This document shows positions 10,097 through 22,214 of a DNA stretch of 64,000 bases, piece by piece. Below the pieces are notes generated by a model. That model was given only the letters and a program-made list of their open reading frames with translations, was not told the origin of the DNA and searched no databases. This DNA is from Favolaschia claudopus (taxonomy: Eukaryota > Basidiomycota > Agaricomycetes > Agaricales > Mycenaceae): positions 868,001 to 932,000 of the forward strand of contig JAWWNJ010000037.1 of assembly GCA_037176885.1 (NCBI GenBank), given 5' to 3'. The position numbers were made by a program, and so were the translations under genes. Within the stretch, counting starts at the first letter, position 1. Each line of letters starts with the position of its first letter.

Positions 10097-13000
10097 TCAT
10101 CGAATCGGATCCTCGAACTCATTCTCTCCACGCTCATCCTCGCTACCACTGTGGTCGCGTTCTTGTTCCTGTCTACGAGCCTGGGCTAAAATTTGGGCGG
10201 CCTTGTCTTGCTTGTTCCGTGCACGGGTAGCTTGAGTTTTGGCTCGAGTTTCCGCACGCTTTGCCGGGCCTGTCTCGCGAAGTTGCGCAGCAAGTCGAGA
10301 GTGGGTTGCGACACGATCAGATAGGTATGGGATGGGAGCTGAAAGGTTTCGGGGGAGAACTTCTCGGATTAAGTGGGCATTATGCAGTGCATGCATGTTC
10401 AGGATGAAATGTTCCTGTTCGGAGTGTTTGATCTGTAATTCCATTCGCTCCGTCACGATGCGCTCTTGGAGGAGAGGCACAGACACAGTGGAACAACCAC
10501 AGGTGACACAGTCATGTTGGGCATTAAACTGGAACATTATCTCCTTGTTTTCCGCCGGTTCAATTCAGTTTCTTATATGTAGAAATTGATAAACGAAGTC
10601 GCACCTTTGGTTGGACAAGACAATGCCTCTCGTTCTCGTCAATCGATGGCACGAGGATAGGCATATTCAATCGCGAGTCCCGAATATCGGCAATAGTAAA
10701 CACTTTTACCACCACAACAGCACTATTATTTCGAGCCGCTGCAGTTTGTTTGTCGTTTCGGGTCAATATCTTTTCAATACGCCCCGCTGACGGATCCGAG
10801 TCCTACAGAATACAATAAAGGGTTGAATACATGCACACATAACCGGCAACTGACCTCAGTCTTTTTGAAAAACACCCAACCGCCATCTTTACAAATATCA
10901 CCGGACTGCGCAACAACATGCTTGCAGCGAACCCATACTGTCGAGTCCTGCATTCCAGGTTCCAGCAAACTCAAGCCGTTCATCGTGGAACTCCATGAGC
11001 CAGGGGCCTGTTTTGCGACTGAATGCAATTTTACCGTTCCTAGCAGAGCAGTCACGGACCGAGTCAATTGTTGCTGGGGCAAATGGTACATACCGGTTTC
11101 CGCTGCAGCTTCAGACGCCCATCCAAGACGTCGTTGGAGCTCAGCATTGGACGTCAGAAAGGTGCGCACCCGATGACCACCCTGGACAAGCTTCCCATCG
11201 GCATTCTTCCACCACCCTCCACTCACAACATGTTTGAATCGTTCCATGTCGGCCAGTGTTACCGCAATATCCCGGCTCGGAGCAAGATGGTTCGAAAAGA
11301 CGCTGCATAATCGAAACACGGCATTCCAGCATTCAAAAATTTCAGTCGCGTACAGAATAGCTGGACCGAATCGCGGAATCTCATCCACCAGATGAGCTAG
11401 GATGTGAAGCTTCCCCTTGACGAGTATACGCCGGGGATCTATCTGACCCCAAATGTCGAGGAGATTTGCTATGAGTGTCTTGATGTCTGCCTAATGACAA
11501 GTCGGATGGGACAGGCATGCACGAGTTCTAGACGCACCATATACTGTTCCATGTTTTTTATTTGCGGAAACCAGAGGAGCGCACCCAACTCGCCCGTGGC
11601 TTTCCAAAGCTCGAAAAGGAGCGGCGTACATAAGTCGTGCATGTAGAAAATTCCGAGTTGTTGTAGCATTTTGAAATGCTTTCCGATCAGCGAGTTTTTG
11701 TATTGAACGAGATAGCGGGGTCGTGGAACAGGTATCGAAAGGCCAGCAATGGATGCGGCAGCCAGTCGAGCAGCAAAGATATTTTCTTTCTTATCATCCC
11801 ATTGTTTCGTAGTGTCATGCCACACATATTTGTCGTTGCCCAAGAGGAAAGTGTGCAAAATCTCGGTGGTTGTATCGCGATGCGGATCTACGCCTAAAAA
11901 TGATGAGATTCGTGCAGCGACAGCCGATCTATTCATTCCAGACCTTGGGTATTGAGTAGAATATTATAATGCACCCCAGGGCGTAAATCAAGACGTGCGG
12001 CTGGAACTTAAATTCAGTAAGTATTCAGACTCCGGAACACAAACTTACGGTCGGTTCGGTCCAACAGGGAATAACTCTCTGGGGGTTGGGTGATAACCCA
12101 GTCCCAGAGTTCTTGTTGAATACGACGGATTATTTCGAGCCGAATGGATGCTTTCGCGTCACCTTTTACGGCTGGATTGTTCAGGCGTGAGTCCCGAGTT
12201 TTGGGGTCTGTCAGTTCTGTATTCCGTCTCTCCCTTCCGATGTCCATCAGCTTTTGTATCCAAAATTGAGCAATCTTATCTTTGACGCCGGACTGGGAAT
12301 ATGAAGCATCAAGATCTTTCTTGTTACCTCCGCAGGCTGCCCAAAATTGCCATCGTATAGTTTGAATCGTGCCTTCTCTATCACGAGGTATTCCAGGCTG
12401 TGATTAATCAGATTAGACCCATTCAAAAAGAAGAGAATAACTTGAAAGCGCACACTATAGAGAGCATGGTAACCCTCGTCTCTTTCACGTTGCTCCGTAG
12501 TTCCACCAACCAGATCATGGCGACACCCAAAATTCCCGGCCATTCCGATGTGCGATGAATTTTCGGATTGCTGTGGGTTATCCGCAGGGAGAACATGAGG
12601 CATGACCTCAAACAAGATTTCTTGTTCGAGCTGGCAGTCATACGCGTCGTGCCAGACACCCGGAATACTGAAATGGCAATTAGCTGGATAAAATCCTTTC
12701 GAGAGATAATTTGAAACTGACAAGTCGTCTCCGAGAGCAACAAATTGTTCCGATGACGAGGCGTGAGGCGAAGTTGACGAGAATCGAACAAAGTACTCTT
12801 GTGCTAACTTCTTGTGCGGTAAGTTCAGATTCGTGACATACATATTTGTATGTGCGTTATATTGCTTGCTGACATTGCCGGAAACATCATCGCTCCACGG
12901 CATGATACGAAGGCGGAACATGGGACGGCCCCGCGCCTTCTGTCGCAGTGGATTGGGCATCTGATACGAAGGGGAATAGCCTGGCATCACCTCAACTTGA

Positions 13001-14600
13001 ATGTGTGAGATTCAAATCGACGTTAAATACTCACTGGTGAATTTAATAGCAAATGACTTATCGAGTTCTAGATAATTTGATTGCAGGAGCTTCGCAGGAA
13101 TTCTGCGATGCGTCGTGGTATCAATATCAAAGATTGCATTCTAAATTCACCATAAATGAGTGCATTCATTTCGAAAGGGAACTTGGGCAAACCTCTGCTT
13201 CGCGTCGAACAAATTTGACATTGTGAACATCCGCATGGACAACACCAGCAACCGTGACCCAACGCATAGGTAAAACATAGCTGCCATTGGCTTCCTGGGC
13301 TAATTCTTTGATGTAGAAATGTTTGTGCCGTCTCGAAACATCATCCCAGTCCGCCCACATTGGGGATAATTGATCAAGGTCAATCTCCGCCGTCCACTTT
13401 GCAGCCTGCCAGAACTCCTCGACAGGGCCCGAAACTTCCGGATAGATGTGAATGAATGGCCGGACAAGAGGATTTGCCCAGTCCTAATTTATTTATTTAA
13501 AGCTGAGACTCCTCGCTGATTCAGGAAACTTACCAAAGCCAACAATTTAGACGGATGATTCATGTAAAAGTGATTCCCCAGCGACGAAGTGTGATGTCTG
13601 GTCTCAACATCAACTTCCCGAGTCATCACTGCTTGTTTTTTCCTGAGGGCGGAGAATGTTGGGACACCAGGGGTTTTGCATTCACGCATTACCCAGATGA
13701 TTGCTTTGAGGTGATCATCGGAGAGGCGAAGCCTGGGTAAATTATCGAGCAAGTCCAACATAAACATCTGCCAGATTCTCGGACATGAGATACGAAGGAA
13801 TTCCGCCCCGCGCTGCTGGCAGCATGAACTTACAGTACGTGATCCGTGTGGGAACCAGTCTGCTTCTTCACGTTCCGCACACTCGCCAGCAAAGTCAAAG
13901 TTGTTATCTTCCTCATCGGATTCATCTTGGATGCCTGTGGGTCATGAACAGAGTTGACAGACAGCGAAGAGAGTCAGGATCAACGTACCCATTCTTGACA
14001 GCGCAGCAGAGAAAGCACCGTCAACCGAGTCCGGATCGCCGTCGCCGACTTCACCAAAGATTGAGTGGTCTTGAAGAAGCGCTACTCGATTTATCTGTTC
14101 CCAAATTTTAACTTCATTGGTATGTCTCGAGTTTTCGGGGTCAACTCCAGCAGAAAAGACCATCGGTGAGCCATCGGGAGTGAAGAATCCGTCGTCGAAT
14201 TGAACAACATCCTGGAACGGGTCGATTTGTACGGAGCGAGGTACACGGGCTTGAGAAGATTCTGCAAGATGAAGACTGTCGATGAACGACAACTTGGCGG
14301 GTTTGAATCGTAAGGAATCGGGAATTTGAAGCATTGACGCTTCGGCTGCCACATCCGCCACAGCTTTTTGGTGCTTTTCAGATCTCAAATGACTTGCTTT
14401 GGACGTCCGCAAGAAAGAAACAACTCCTCTTGAGACCGGAGCATCGGAACAAATTCTGCAAATGAGACGTTTCTCATCGTTGGGACAATCTTCAAAACCT
14501 GCTTAACCTCGTTACCATCGGAATTGGACAGTAATTCACATTCTCACTTTCCTTCTGTTCGGCGGCGTGCAGCAGGCATTTTTCACTGATTCTGAGGCGA
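10097..14600 (-). CDS. Very large multi-exon protein, N-terminal zinc finger, family of unknown function
   Basis: About ten minus-strand exon blocks lie in one order. An N-terminal C2-H2-like finger (CRIC ... SHLRSEKHQ) lies at about 14460-14340. Next come an acidic linker (IQDESDEEDNNFDF), a block from 13767 (LPRLRLSDDHLKAIIWVM), a block near 13360 (MWADWDDVSRRHKHFY), and the block at 12990-12250 (MFRLRIMPWSDDVSGNVSKQ, YFVRFSSTSPHASSSEQF). The 11936 block is LGVDPHRDTTTEILHT. The 11388 block is LHILAHLVDEIPRFGP, EIFECWNAVFRLCSVFSNHL, APSRDIA. A basic C-terminal tail ends at 10097. Most junctions show GT..AG introns of 50-60 bp. The first exon is unresolved: ATG 14579 and a 49-bp intron reach the finger exon one base out of frame. 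I recall such proteins as abundant and unnamed in mushroom genomes. The LHILAHL...FECWNAVFR stretch faintly recalls domains next to CACTA-type transposases; that link is inference. Exon ends are approximate. Confidence 0.65.
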
Positions 14601-14782
14601 GTCTGACGCGAAATTGACAAGTCCGAAGGGCACGTGCCCGCGATCGACTTTTTTCTGACGTGTCTCTTTCATTCCGCTTTTTCCATCTCACTCACTTTCA
14701 TTTCCACGCACTTGTTTTGTTTTTTTTCTCCAGGTTTGTATCCTGTCACTGCTCGCATTGAGCTAACACTGTACTTGTATAG
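14600..14782. promoter_or_regulatory. Shared bidirectional upstream region of a head-to-head gene pair
   Basis: Only about 200 bp separate the inferred start of the large minus-strand gene from the plus-strand ATG at 14783. It holds a pyrimidine-rich run (TTGTTTTTTTTCTCCAG, ending near 14734) that could be a 5' UTR splice acceptor or initiator. Co-regulation is inferred from geometry. Confidence 0.4.
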
Positions 14783-16054
14783 ATGAGTCGGCGGTGGGAG
14801 AATCCCAGTCCAGTGCGGCAGCATTCGTCGACTGGCTCAGACAACAGTGATCCCTTCAACGAAGATCCCGGTCTTTCCAGCCCTTCATGCCAGCCTTCCG
14901 GAGACGGCCTCCCACTTGCAAACCCTCGCAAGCGCCGCGAGGCTCCTGACCTTGACCTGATTCAATATGCTCAGCATATTGCCCGAAAATGTCGCCTCAA
15001 ACCCGGTTCCACGGAGGAGCTCATTGAGTATTCCCAGGCGAGTAATGTGTGCTGCAATTCACTTGAGTCTGACAATCCCCAGCTGGATGCCCCGCAGCAG
15101 AGTATTTGGCTTGCCGGCCAGTCGCTTCAAATGAATGAAAAACTCGATGGAATACAGCCGCCTGAAACACCTTACAATATGTCTGCAACACTGGAGGTCT
15201 GTGCCCTCCCAAGCACAAGTTTTATTCTAAGACATGTACACCCAACAGGGCTTCATCGACAAGTACAGCTTTCTACTTCTTATAGACCCGAAGACGAGTG
15301 CATACGTTGCAAAGGGAAAGGATGGGCCAGTCGAGCGTCTAAAAGTGAGCTCAGCACTGAGATTTAACTTCGCTCTAACCTTTGCACAGGCATATCTTCG
15401 AAAAACCCCCGATTCTGGCTTGACGCTGACTATAGCGCAAGACAAAGCCAAGGTCAAGGTGATTGAGAGTAGGATGCGCGCAAAACTCACCCATGGACGC
15501 AATGCCATCAAGGACGTCGTGAGTTGCAGTGCTTTCTTTCTCGTGCCTTGTTGACACTCGATACCAGATTGCTGCCTCACTCGGCCACGATGATCAAGAG
15601 CCCGTCCACATCGTTAACCTCTGTCAACAAGTTTTGGATTTAAGTTATAACAAGGAGCCCGACGTCAACGTATCAGTGGAGATGTGCGGCCGCTTTGCAT
15701 TCTTGGTGAGTGCTCCGAGCTTGACCTTGTCTCATAACAAATCCCTGACATGCTTCTCATCAAGCGCGAGAGTTATACACTTCAGCTGAAAAATCTGGCG
15801 GCCAATCCGAAGCCTAATGTCGCCATGGACTATTGGGGTGGTGTCGACAAAGATCTCAAGTCAATGAGAGAGGCCAAAGGTAATGACCCCGGTCGTATAT
15901 CTCTGTGCGTGAACATCTTGTACCAAATGCCTTGCCCATCACTCATTTTCCCTTCCTCAGGTGCATTGCTGATACCCTTGCTGACGATCGTCGACTGTAT
16001 GGTTCGGTGGACCTGGGCACTTTGGTCCACGTGTCCCCCATCTCTGTCGCCTAA
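14783..16054 (+). CDS. Six-exon protein of unknown function, partner of the large divergent gene
   Basis: The spliced model is 14783-15196, 15249-15344, 15390-15518, 15568-15705, 15765-15904 and 15961-16054. It gives 336 residues with every phase consistent and introns of 45-59 bp, so the gene is very probably intact. The N-terminus is serine/proline-rich (SRRWENPSPVRQHSS) with a basic patch NPRKRREAP that could serve for nuclear import. The middle reads IQYAQHIARKCRLKPGSTEEL. The second half has GFIDKYSFLLLIDPKTSAY, then LTLTIAQDKAKVKVIESRM, HIVNLCQQVLDLSYN and MDYWGGVDKDLKSMREAKG, and it ends LVHVSPISVA. No known domain recognised. Its tight head-to-head pairing with the zinc-finger gene suggests a functional unit. 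The first donor (GTCTGT) is unusual. Confidence 0.7.
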
Positions 16055-17072
16055 GTATAATCCCTCTTTCTCACTCGTTGTCCCGTCATTCCGCTCTATA
16101 TGTTACTGCCTTTTTAATGACTTAATGCTCATTAATAATATAGCGCTACGCTCTTCACCAATGTATCATATTTTGCATTAAAATTGTAATATATTGACAA
16201 CGCAGTGCCTATTCAGAGCTTTTGTGACTAAAATTTCGAGGTGCATAAGAGATCCTGGATGAGAATTGTGGGAGGTTGGAAGCTGAGGTCTGATAGAGAC
16301 AGACACCGGATATCCGGACGACATTCGACGAAGAATCTCCCCAGGAGAGACAGACCATGGACTGCCTGGGAATCGATGTTTCGGTGTTCACAGGTCATCG
16401 CCAAAACATTTGGGGAGATCACGCAAAGTATCGGCATAGATCAGTCATCGGATGTCTTGTCAACATCCGTCTAAAACCGTGGTGTATGAGAGGATGATTC
16501 CTACGCCACGGGTTGAATTGAAGCCTTGGTGTGTAGAATTGAGAACGAAAAATTCGCCGCGTGGATCTTCGGATTTGGGTGGGTCAGCGAGTCCGAGGCG
16601 GCGACCCCGCCGCATATTAAGAGGGGCGAGAGTGCTTTCATCCTGAGGTGGATGTAGTCGTTTCCGTCGATGTTCCGCCGGCGATTATCCAGCTGTAGAG
16701 ATCCTCGAGAAAAAATTTACCAACTGAATTCGTCGAATGTGTCAAGGCTCGAATTGAAATAAATTGTTACACACCGCATGTTAGCAAGACTGCAAAGACA
16801 GAGGATTTGGGTTTCTAGCAACTAGTTTCAGAGAGAAATTTGCTAACACGCGATATCAAGGGGCTAGAATAGTTCGTCGCCGTGCAAGATCGAATCGTCG
16901 TAATTAATTGCCATATTCATTTTGAAAGGGACCATGGTGAGAGACAAAAAAGCGTTGGTATGTCATTCAACGTGCTTTCCAAGTCCATGGAAGTAGCTGT
17001 AAAAGCCAGAGGTTCACTTGAGTAGATGGAGGTTGGAGTACTAGGACATAGAGCTCTAGAGGAGGCGGGCAA
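16055..17072. other. Intergenic, nothing recognised
   Basis: About 1 kb, A/T-rich in part, without a supported gene, RNA or repeat. Confidence 0.5.
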
Positions 17073-17540
17073 TAGGGTTAGGGTTAGCTGTGGCTCGCCA
17101 CCTCTTGGCAACATCCACCACAATCTTTTTTCCCTAAAGCTGAACACCATGCGAACTTGAAGAATACGCCTCAAATCCGCCATACCTGACGCCCTCAAAA
17201 TCTCTTCGTCGACTCGATCGTAACTAACTTGATCTCTGTGCCCCGGATTATGCGCCGTTCGGCGTTCGCGCTGCATCCTCGTTTTTCACCTTGCTTCAAG
17301 TAACATGCAGCATTCTCTGCTTCCATTGGAACACTATGATCACAATATACAACTTAAAATAAAGCCACAGTCCGTTGGAAACACATTTTATTATAGCTTG
17401 CCGTGATACACAATTCGAAGGTTTCGAGCTTTTGGGATACAGAGATAATGGAATGGTGTGTATCTGTACGCGCGCTTCATGTGTACGTGCTAACCTTGCT
17501 ACGGCAGCACTTCGGTGCTTAGGGTTTTTACCGTGTCGTG
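17073..17540 (+). repeat. Repeat B, copy 1, with telomere-like TTAGGG motif
   Basis: Bases about 17250-17420 align with 28630-28780. Shared landmarks are GCGCCGTTCG, TTTTTCA.CTTGCTTCA, CCA.T.GAACA.T and the CCGTGAT end. The copies have diverged by roughly a third. A TAGGGTTAGGGTTAG sits at 17073-17087. It abuts the 3' end of the acyltransferase, while the other copy abuts the 3' end of a reductase relic. Confidence 0.5.
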
Positions 17541-17542
17541 AT

Positions 17543-19358
17543 TCAGACAGAGAAATCATCAACAAACTCGACACCTCCCTCACTCTGACTTTCTCGATGG
17601 GCAATACTCTCTATCTCCCCATCCCCGCACATTTTTCCAATCCAGATAGCCTCGCTATCCTCCATAAGCACGATACTGAATCGCCGCATGGGTAAAAATT
17701 GTTTCGACGAGACAACACAATGAACAAAAGCCACTCTCGCCTTATTCCCGCCCTTGTCGCGTGCCGCCTGATGCCCTTCCTGGCTGATACAAAATCGAGT
17801 AGCCTCTGAACCCACCAGCGCCCCCGAGAAATCTAAATTCCCTAACTCCATCGCACGCCAATTAGTCGTCACATTGAATTCCCCGTCCGGAGGGCACGGC
17901 AAGATGGTTTTATTCGCAGAAAACCAAGCGACGTCGTCGCGGATGGCTCGCGGGTCGGCTTTATACGCTAGAATCCCGCGCCGGATGCGGAGCGCGACTT
18001 GAGCGAGGGATTCGGCTTGTAGAGTACTGATAGGGACGGAGAGGCCGTCGTATGTGGTAAAAGCGTTGTGGATATATGGCGTGGTGAGCGGGTTGGAGTT
18101 GGTAGTGCCAAAGAATGGGAGAGAGCGGAGGTTTACTGTCATGTGGACGCAAAGCGGTGCCGTAGACGGGGGCCGGTGGTCATACATTAGCTGCAAGTAG
18201 TATAGATAAATTGAATTCGATATTGTGAGTGGGGGGAAAATGCACCTTGATCCACCATGCTAAAAGCACATCAGAGCTCCCCACGTATTCAGTGGACCCC
18301 TGTTCTTGAAGCTCGCTCATAATTTGCTTCTTGACGTCGTTCAAGAAAGCCTTCGGAACGCGAGCAAAACACATCCGCTCAGTCGGATCTTGCGTTTTCT
18401 CCCAGAGCAACTTCGAGAGGAAAGGCATCCATCCAAACCATCCTGGGTTGAACCAGCCGCGCGCAGGACGAAGCGCTCTTCCCACCTCCGATTCAGGGAA
18501 GAAGTTTTCGAACGGCTGCATATCCCACGACATCCCAGAAATGCTATCAATATCAGCACCGTTTAAAACGCGCGTCCACGCTTCAAGCACAGTCCCAATT
18601 CCCAGACCATCAAAGGCCATGTGCGGGAAGGTCACGCCAATGAGTGTGAGGTCAGTGAATGTGTTGAGGTGTATGTGCATGAGCGGGACATTGGGTTGGA
18701 GGAAAGCGGACAAGGTTCGAGGGGAGGTTTCACCGGAGAAGAGGGGACCAATATCGAGCGCTGATGAGACGATAAAGGTTGGTTTGGACTCGCTAAGGCC
18801 AGACAAACTCGAAGGCAGAATTTTCGATCGTTCGGGACAAGGCTCCAGATGATGTTTCACACTGAATTTCGCTGCCGGCGTCGAAGCGTCAAATTTTTCA
18901 GGAATTTGGTATTCGTATATCTTTGAATATGTATGAGAAGAAATAAACCGTATCAAATCCAGCTTACTTACCCCGTTCCGCAACCCAAGTCTCGCACCCG
19001 CACGAGGAAACTTGTACTCGATTACCTTGAGAAGAGAGTCTTCCAGTCTTGTGGGACACAGTTCCGAAGGTACGACGAGACCGAGGTTGACAATCCAGTC
19101 CCGAGGTCCGCTGTCATCGACAGGTGAACATGGCACAATTCGCATTCCCGAGGGAGGAGGAACTGCTGGTGTGCTCGGAGAGCGGACTCGACTATCCAGC
19201 AAACTCGTTCCTCCTCTCGAACGGATATTGGCTTCAGATGCGGACGCAAGCCTGCGCAAACCTCGAACCTGGCAAAACGTTCGCCGTCCATGTGTTGCTG
19301 TCAGTGCTCTCATGGACGAGTAAGCGTTGAAAAGCACAGAAGCAAGCTGAGAGCGCAT
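17543..19358 (-). CDS. HxxxD-type acyltransferase (BAHD / transferase family)
   Basis: Acyl-CoA-dependent O- or N-acyltransferase of the plant/fungal transferase family. Three exons from ATG 19358, with introns at 18921-18971 (51 bp, in frame) and 18191-18245 (55 bp), give about 570 residues. The catalytic motif is HMAFDG (HxxxDG) near residue 229. Other landmarks are a WDMQPFENFFP segment, the mid-domain VGSSDVLLAWWIK, and, in the last exon, LGNLDFSGAL at the place of the family's DFGWG loop, so the second motif is atypical. The first 40 residues are basic and poor in acid, possibly a targeting peptide, or translation may begin at Met16. Members decorate secondary metabolites such as trichothecenes, but no biosynthetic core gene lies beside it, so the substrate is open. 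The reductase family 4 kb away might act in a related pathway (speculative). Confidence 0.85.
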
Positions 19359-19392
19359 TGAAAGTGCGCAACATGGTAGGTTGAATTGCCGG

Positions 19393-19398
19393 CTTATA
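19393..19398 (-). promoter_or_regulatory. TATA-like box of the acyltransferase
   Basis: TATAAG on the minus strand about 40 bp upstream of ATG 19358. Confidence 0.35.
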
Positions 19399-19589
19399 TG
19401 AATGAGTGAAGCAGAGGATCAGGAATTTCATCTCGATTCTCGACGAGATCGCTTGGAAGGTTGGAATTCCTGTGCTTCGCTTGCCAGTGGGCTCCGACGC
19501 GGCTGCGAAATTAGAATGTAGGCAGATAGCAGTAGTGTATGATCGAATTAGGTGCAAACTGCAAGCTTCTCAATTCTGGAGCCGAATTC

Positions 19590-19640
19590 CGTTCTGGGTT
19601 AGGGTTACACTCTTCTTGTCAAGGCCACCATCTTTACATG
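19590..19640 (+). repeat. Short fragment of repeat A (telomere-like end)
   Basis: GGGTTAGGGTTA at 19596-19607 followed by CACTCTTCTTGTCAAGGCCACCATCTT. This matches the start of repeat A at 39533-39575 over about 45 bp and then diverges. Confidence 0.6.
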
Positions 19641-22214
19641 CGGTAAGCGGGCCGTTACTCCGTACGGCCAGACTCGTACTTTTTGGTTTGGTTTTCTTGT
19701 ATCTTGCCTCATCGCTTGTCGTTCAAATATGGCAACACCTGCGCCTGGGCAGCAAAGCTTTAGCAAAGCCCTCTATTCACTGTACCTATTTCCACCAACA
19801 AACAAAAACTCATAGACCCTTCGAAAGTCATAATATAATATTACTAGGCTCAAGTCGTTGGGGTTTGCTCCATCTATTGCGTTTAAGTACCTCCGAGTCC
19901 AAAGGTTGAAATTTGGTCTTGAACTTGGCGGCAAGCTACGGGCCAGTCACGGCGGGCCGCAGCCGGAGTTCCGACCACATAATCTTTCTCACGCCCACAG
20001 TGACGTCGTCTGACGTTACTTACCCTCGTCGAACTTGTCTTCGCTCGATGTCCGTACAGGTTTTGCGCTGGATACGCAGGCAAAGCGGCTGAAAACATTG
20101 ACTGATATGTATGTTTTAATGACGGAAACTTCTCAGTCTTCTGGTCTTTAACGACAAAGTAATCGACGGGAACTTGAAGCTTCAATGTGACTTAGGATGA
20201 TGTCCTCAAGAACCAAGATCTGCTGTATTAGGGGCGGCAATCTGCGCGTTTTTATGCGTCAGAAGCTAACTCTGGACTACGGTATTCTGTGGCATCTGTG
20301 CTGGTCTACTTAACAGCAATCTCTGGGAGCGGCAGCTTGCAAGATTTTGGCCACACTCCAGACTCGGAGTGGTGGTGGTGCCACTGGCTGCAGCATACTT
20401 CCATTCGCCGTCTATTTGTTCTCTCGGGTGGCGTATCTGACGGGATATCGGCTACACTCGGTTTTAAGACAGATTTTAGGTTGACTCCGAGTCGTACGTC
20501 CCTCCACCGTTTTACGCTTCCCAATTGGAGACTCACCCTACCGAAACAGTAGCGTCCTTGACCTCATCGCACCCTCTCACCCACCCCGCGACATTCGACT
20601 CGGACAGCTCTCCACGGTGCCGGGCCGTGACGAACGAGACGGGTCTTACGAAGAAATGAAGGAACCCGTGGCGCAAGGATTTGGAATTTACGGTCAGCAT
20701 GTGTCCCCTTCCTTTCAGCCCTTTTATCATTCTCTGCTTCCCTTGCTTCACAGTCTCATTTTCGCATCTTATATACTGGTTCACTCTCGCTTCCGACGCC
20801 GTTCTTGTCATAGAACCGCTCATATGCGCACATCAACGGTCTCGACATCGACTCGGAGAACAATCCTGACTGCCCATTATGCACGCAACTGCCCTTGCCC
20901 AACCTGCGTTCTCAGCCACTCCACTCGTTCGCGATCTCAGGTCAAGGTCCAATGGCTGGATGATATGCCTACGTCGCTCTCACCGTCTCACGCTTCACAA
21001 CATATCTACAGGCATTCGCTCCACGGCGTCGTATACGCCTTCTCGCGTACCCTACTACCCTTCCATCTTAACTGCTATCTCGATACCTGGCGCAGCAACT
21101 TCACTCCCATATCACTGCGGCAGACCCGCCTCATCACCGCTCTCGACCTCGCTCCCCGTCTCCTCCCCCGCCCTACCTTGCCCCTGCGCCCCGCCGCGTC
21201 CTCATTGACCCTCCCCATTCCATTTCGCCTCAGCTACGTCGACCGTATTTAGGCCCTGGAATGTCGGATGCTGGACGACGAGGAGGATGAAGGAGTAGAT
21301 CAGAAACGGGCGGGCGGAATTGGGAAGAAGACCAAGATGAAGATGAAGACAAGAAGCGTGCGCCCAGGCACCCCACGCTCCTGTATCGCGGCCCGGCTCC
21401 CTTGCAGAGCGCGGTCGATGCGCTCCGTAGGACGGCACTACCATCAGAAGGAGGAAGCGGGGAGGACGGACGGCAGCCCTAAGATAGATGCAAGAGCTAG
21501 TATTCAAGACGGCGAGGATTATTCAATTCAGCGTTCGTAAGGATAGATTATTATGGTGGTCCGCGCGAAATACGACTCCCCCCGTTGCGATGCATCACAC
21601 CCCTCGAACATTCCTCGTTATTTACCTACCTATCTTTGTGCGCCGCTCCTGGCTGTCGATGCTTACATCTACTTGTGATATTACTTATCAACTACCGACT
21701 CTGTTGCGACTCTGTCTGTTTATATTCGACCACTTCTCGCTTGTATTTTCCACCGTTATCCTCATCCTCGCATCACCTCCGATTTCGAGGCGCGCCGAGT
21801 CGCCGCCGGCGGCTCTCACCCCCGACCCAATTCTCATCCAGTGAGGATTAAGTATTCTCATCTGTCCTCCCGGCCCTTGTTCTTGTCCACCCACCTTTTT
21901 CTCTTAGACGCATAAGTAGCATGCTCGCACAGTCACACCTTCGAGTTCCGACCCCTAGGCTCAAAGCTCGCTCGGTCGCCGCTTGCGCGTCGACCAGCTC
22001 GCATTGAGAACGGTTCGGGTTTCTCCGGCGCTGTCCTATCCAAATCAGATGCGAACAGATGCATCATCAAACTCGTGGGAGAAAAACGCGTTTTCTCTAC
22101 AATCTAAACTGGCGACACTGATGCAATCAAAAATGCGAAATCCTCATCCTGAGAAACGAAAAGAACGACTACTTAAAAGTACTCGTAATCCCTGGATTTT
22201 TCTCCTTCACGCTT
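19641..22214. other. Region without a convincing gene
   Basis: Several overlapping plus-strand frames occur between 20617 and 21850. All are pyrimidine-rich and arginine/proline/serine-rich, and none has a recognisable motif. A 90-codon frame at 21268-21540 has an acidic then lysine-rich start (MLDDEEDEGVDQ, KKTKMKMK). A spliced gene may exist here (a YAG acceptor near 21011 is plausible), but no model could be defended. A short palindrome GGCCGTTACTCCGTACGGCC lies near 19650. Confidence 0.35.

Noticed and set aside
20617..21252. 211-codon plus-strand frame
   Set aside because: Pyrimidine-rich composition, no motif, overlapped by equally long frames in other phases.
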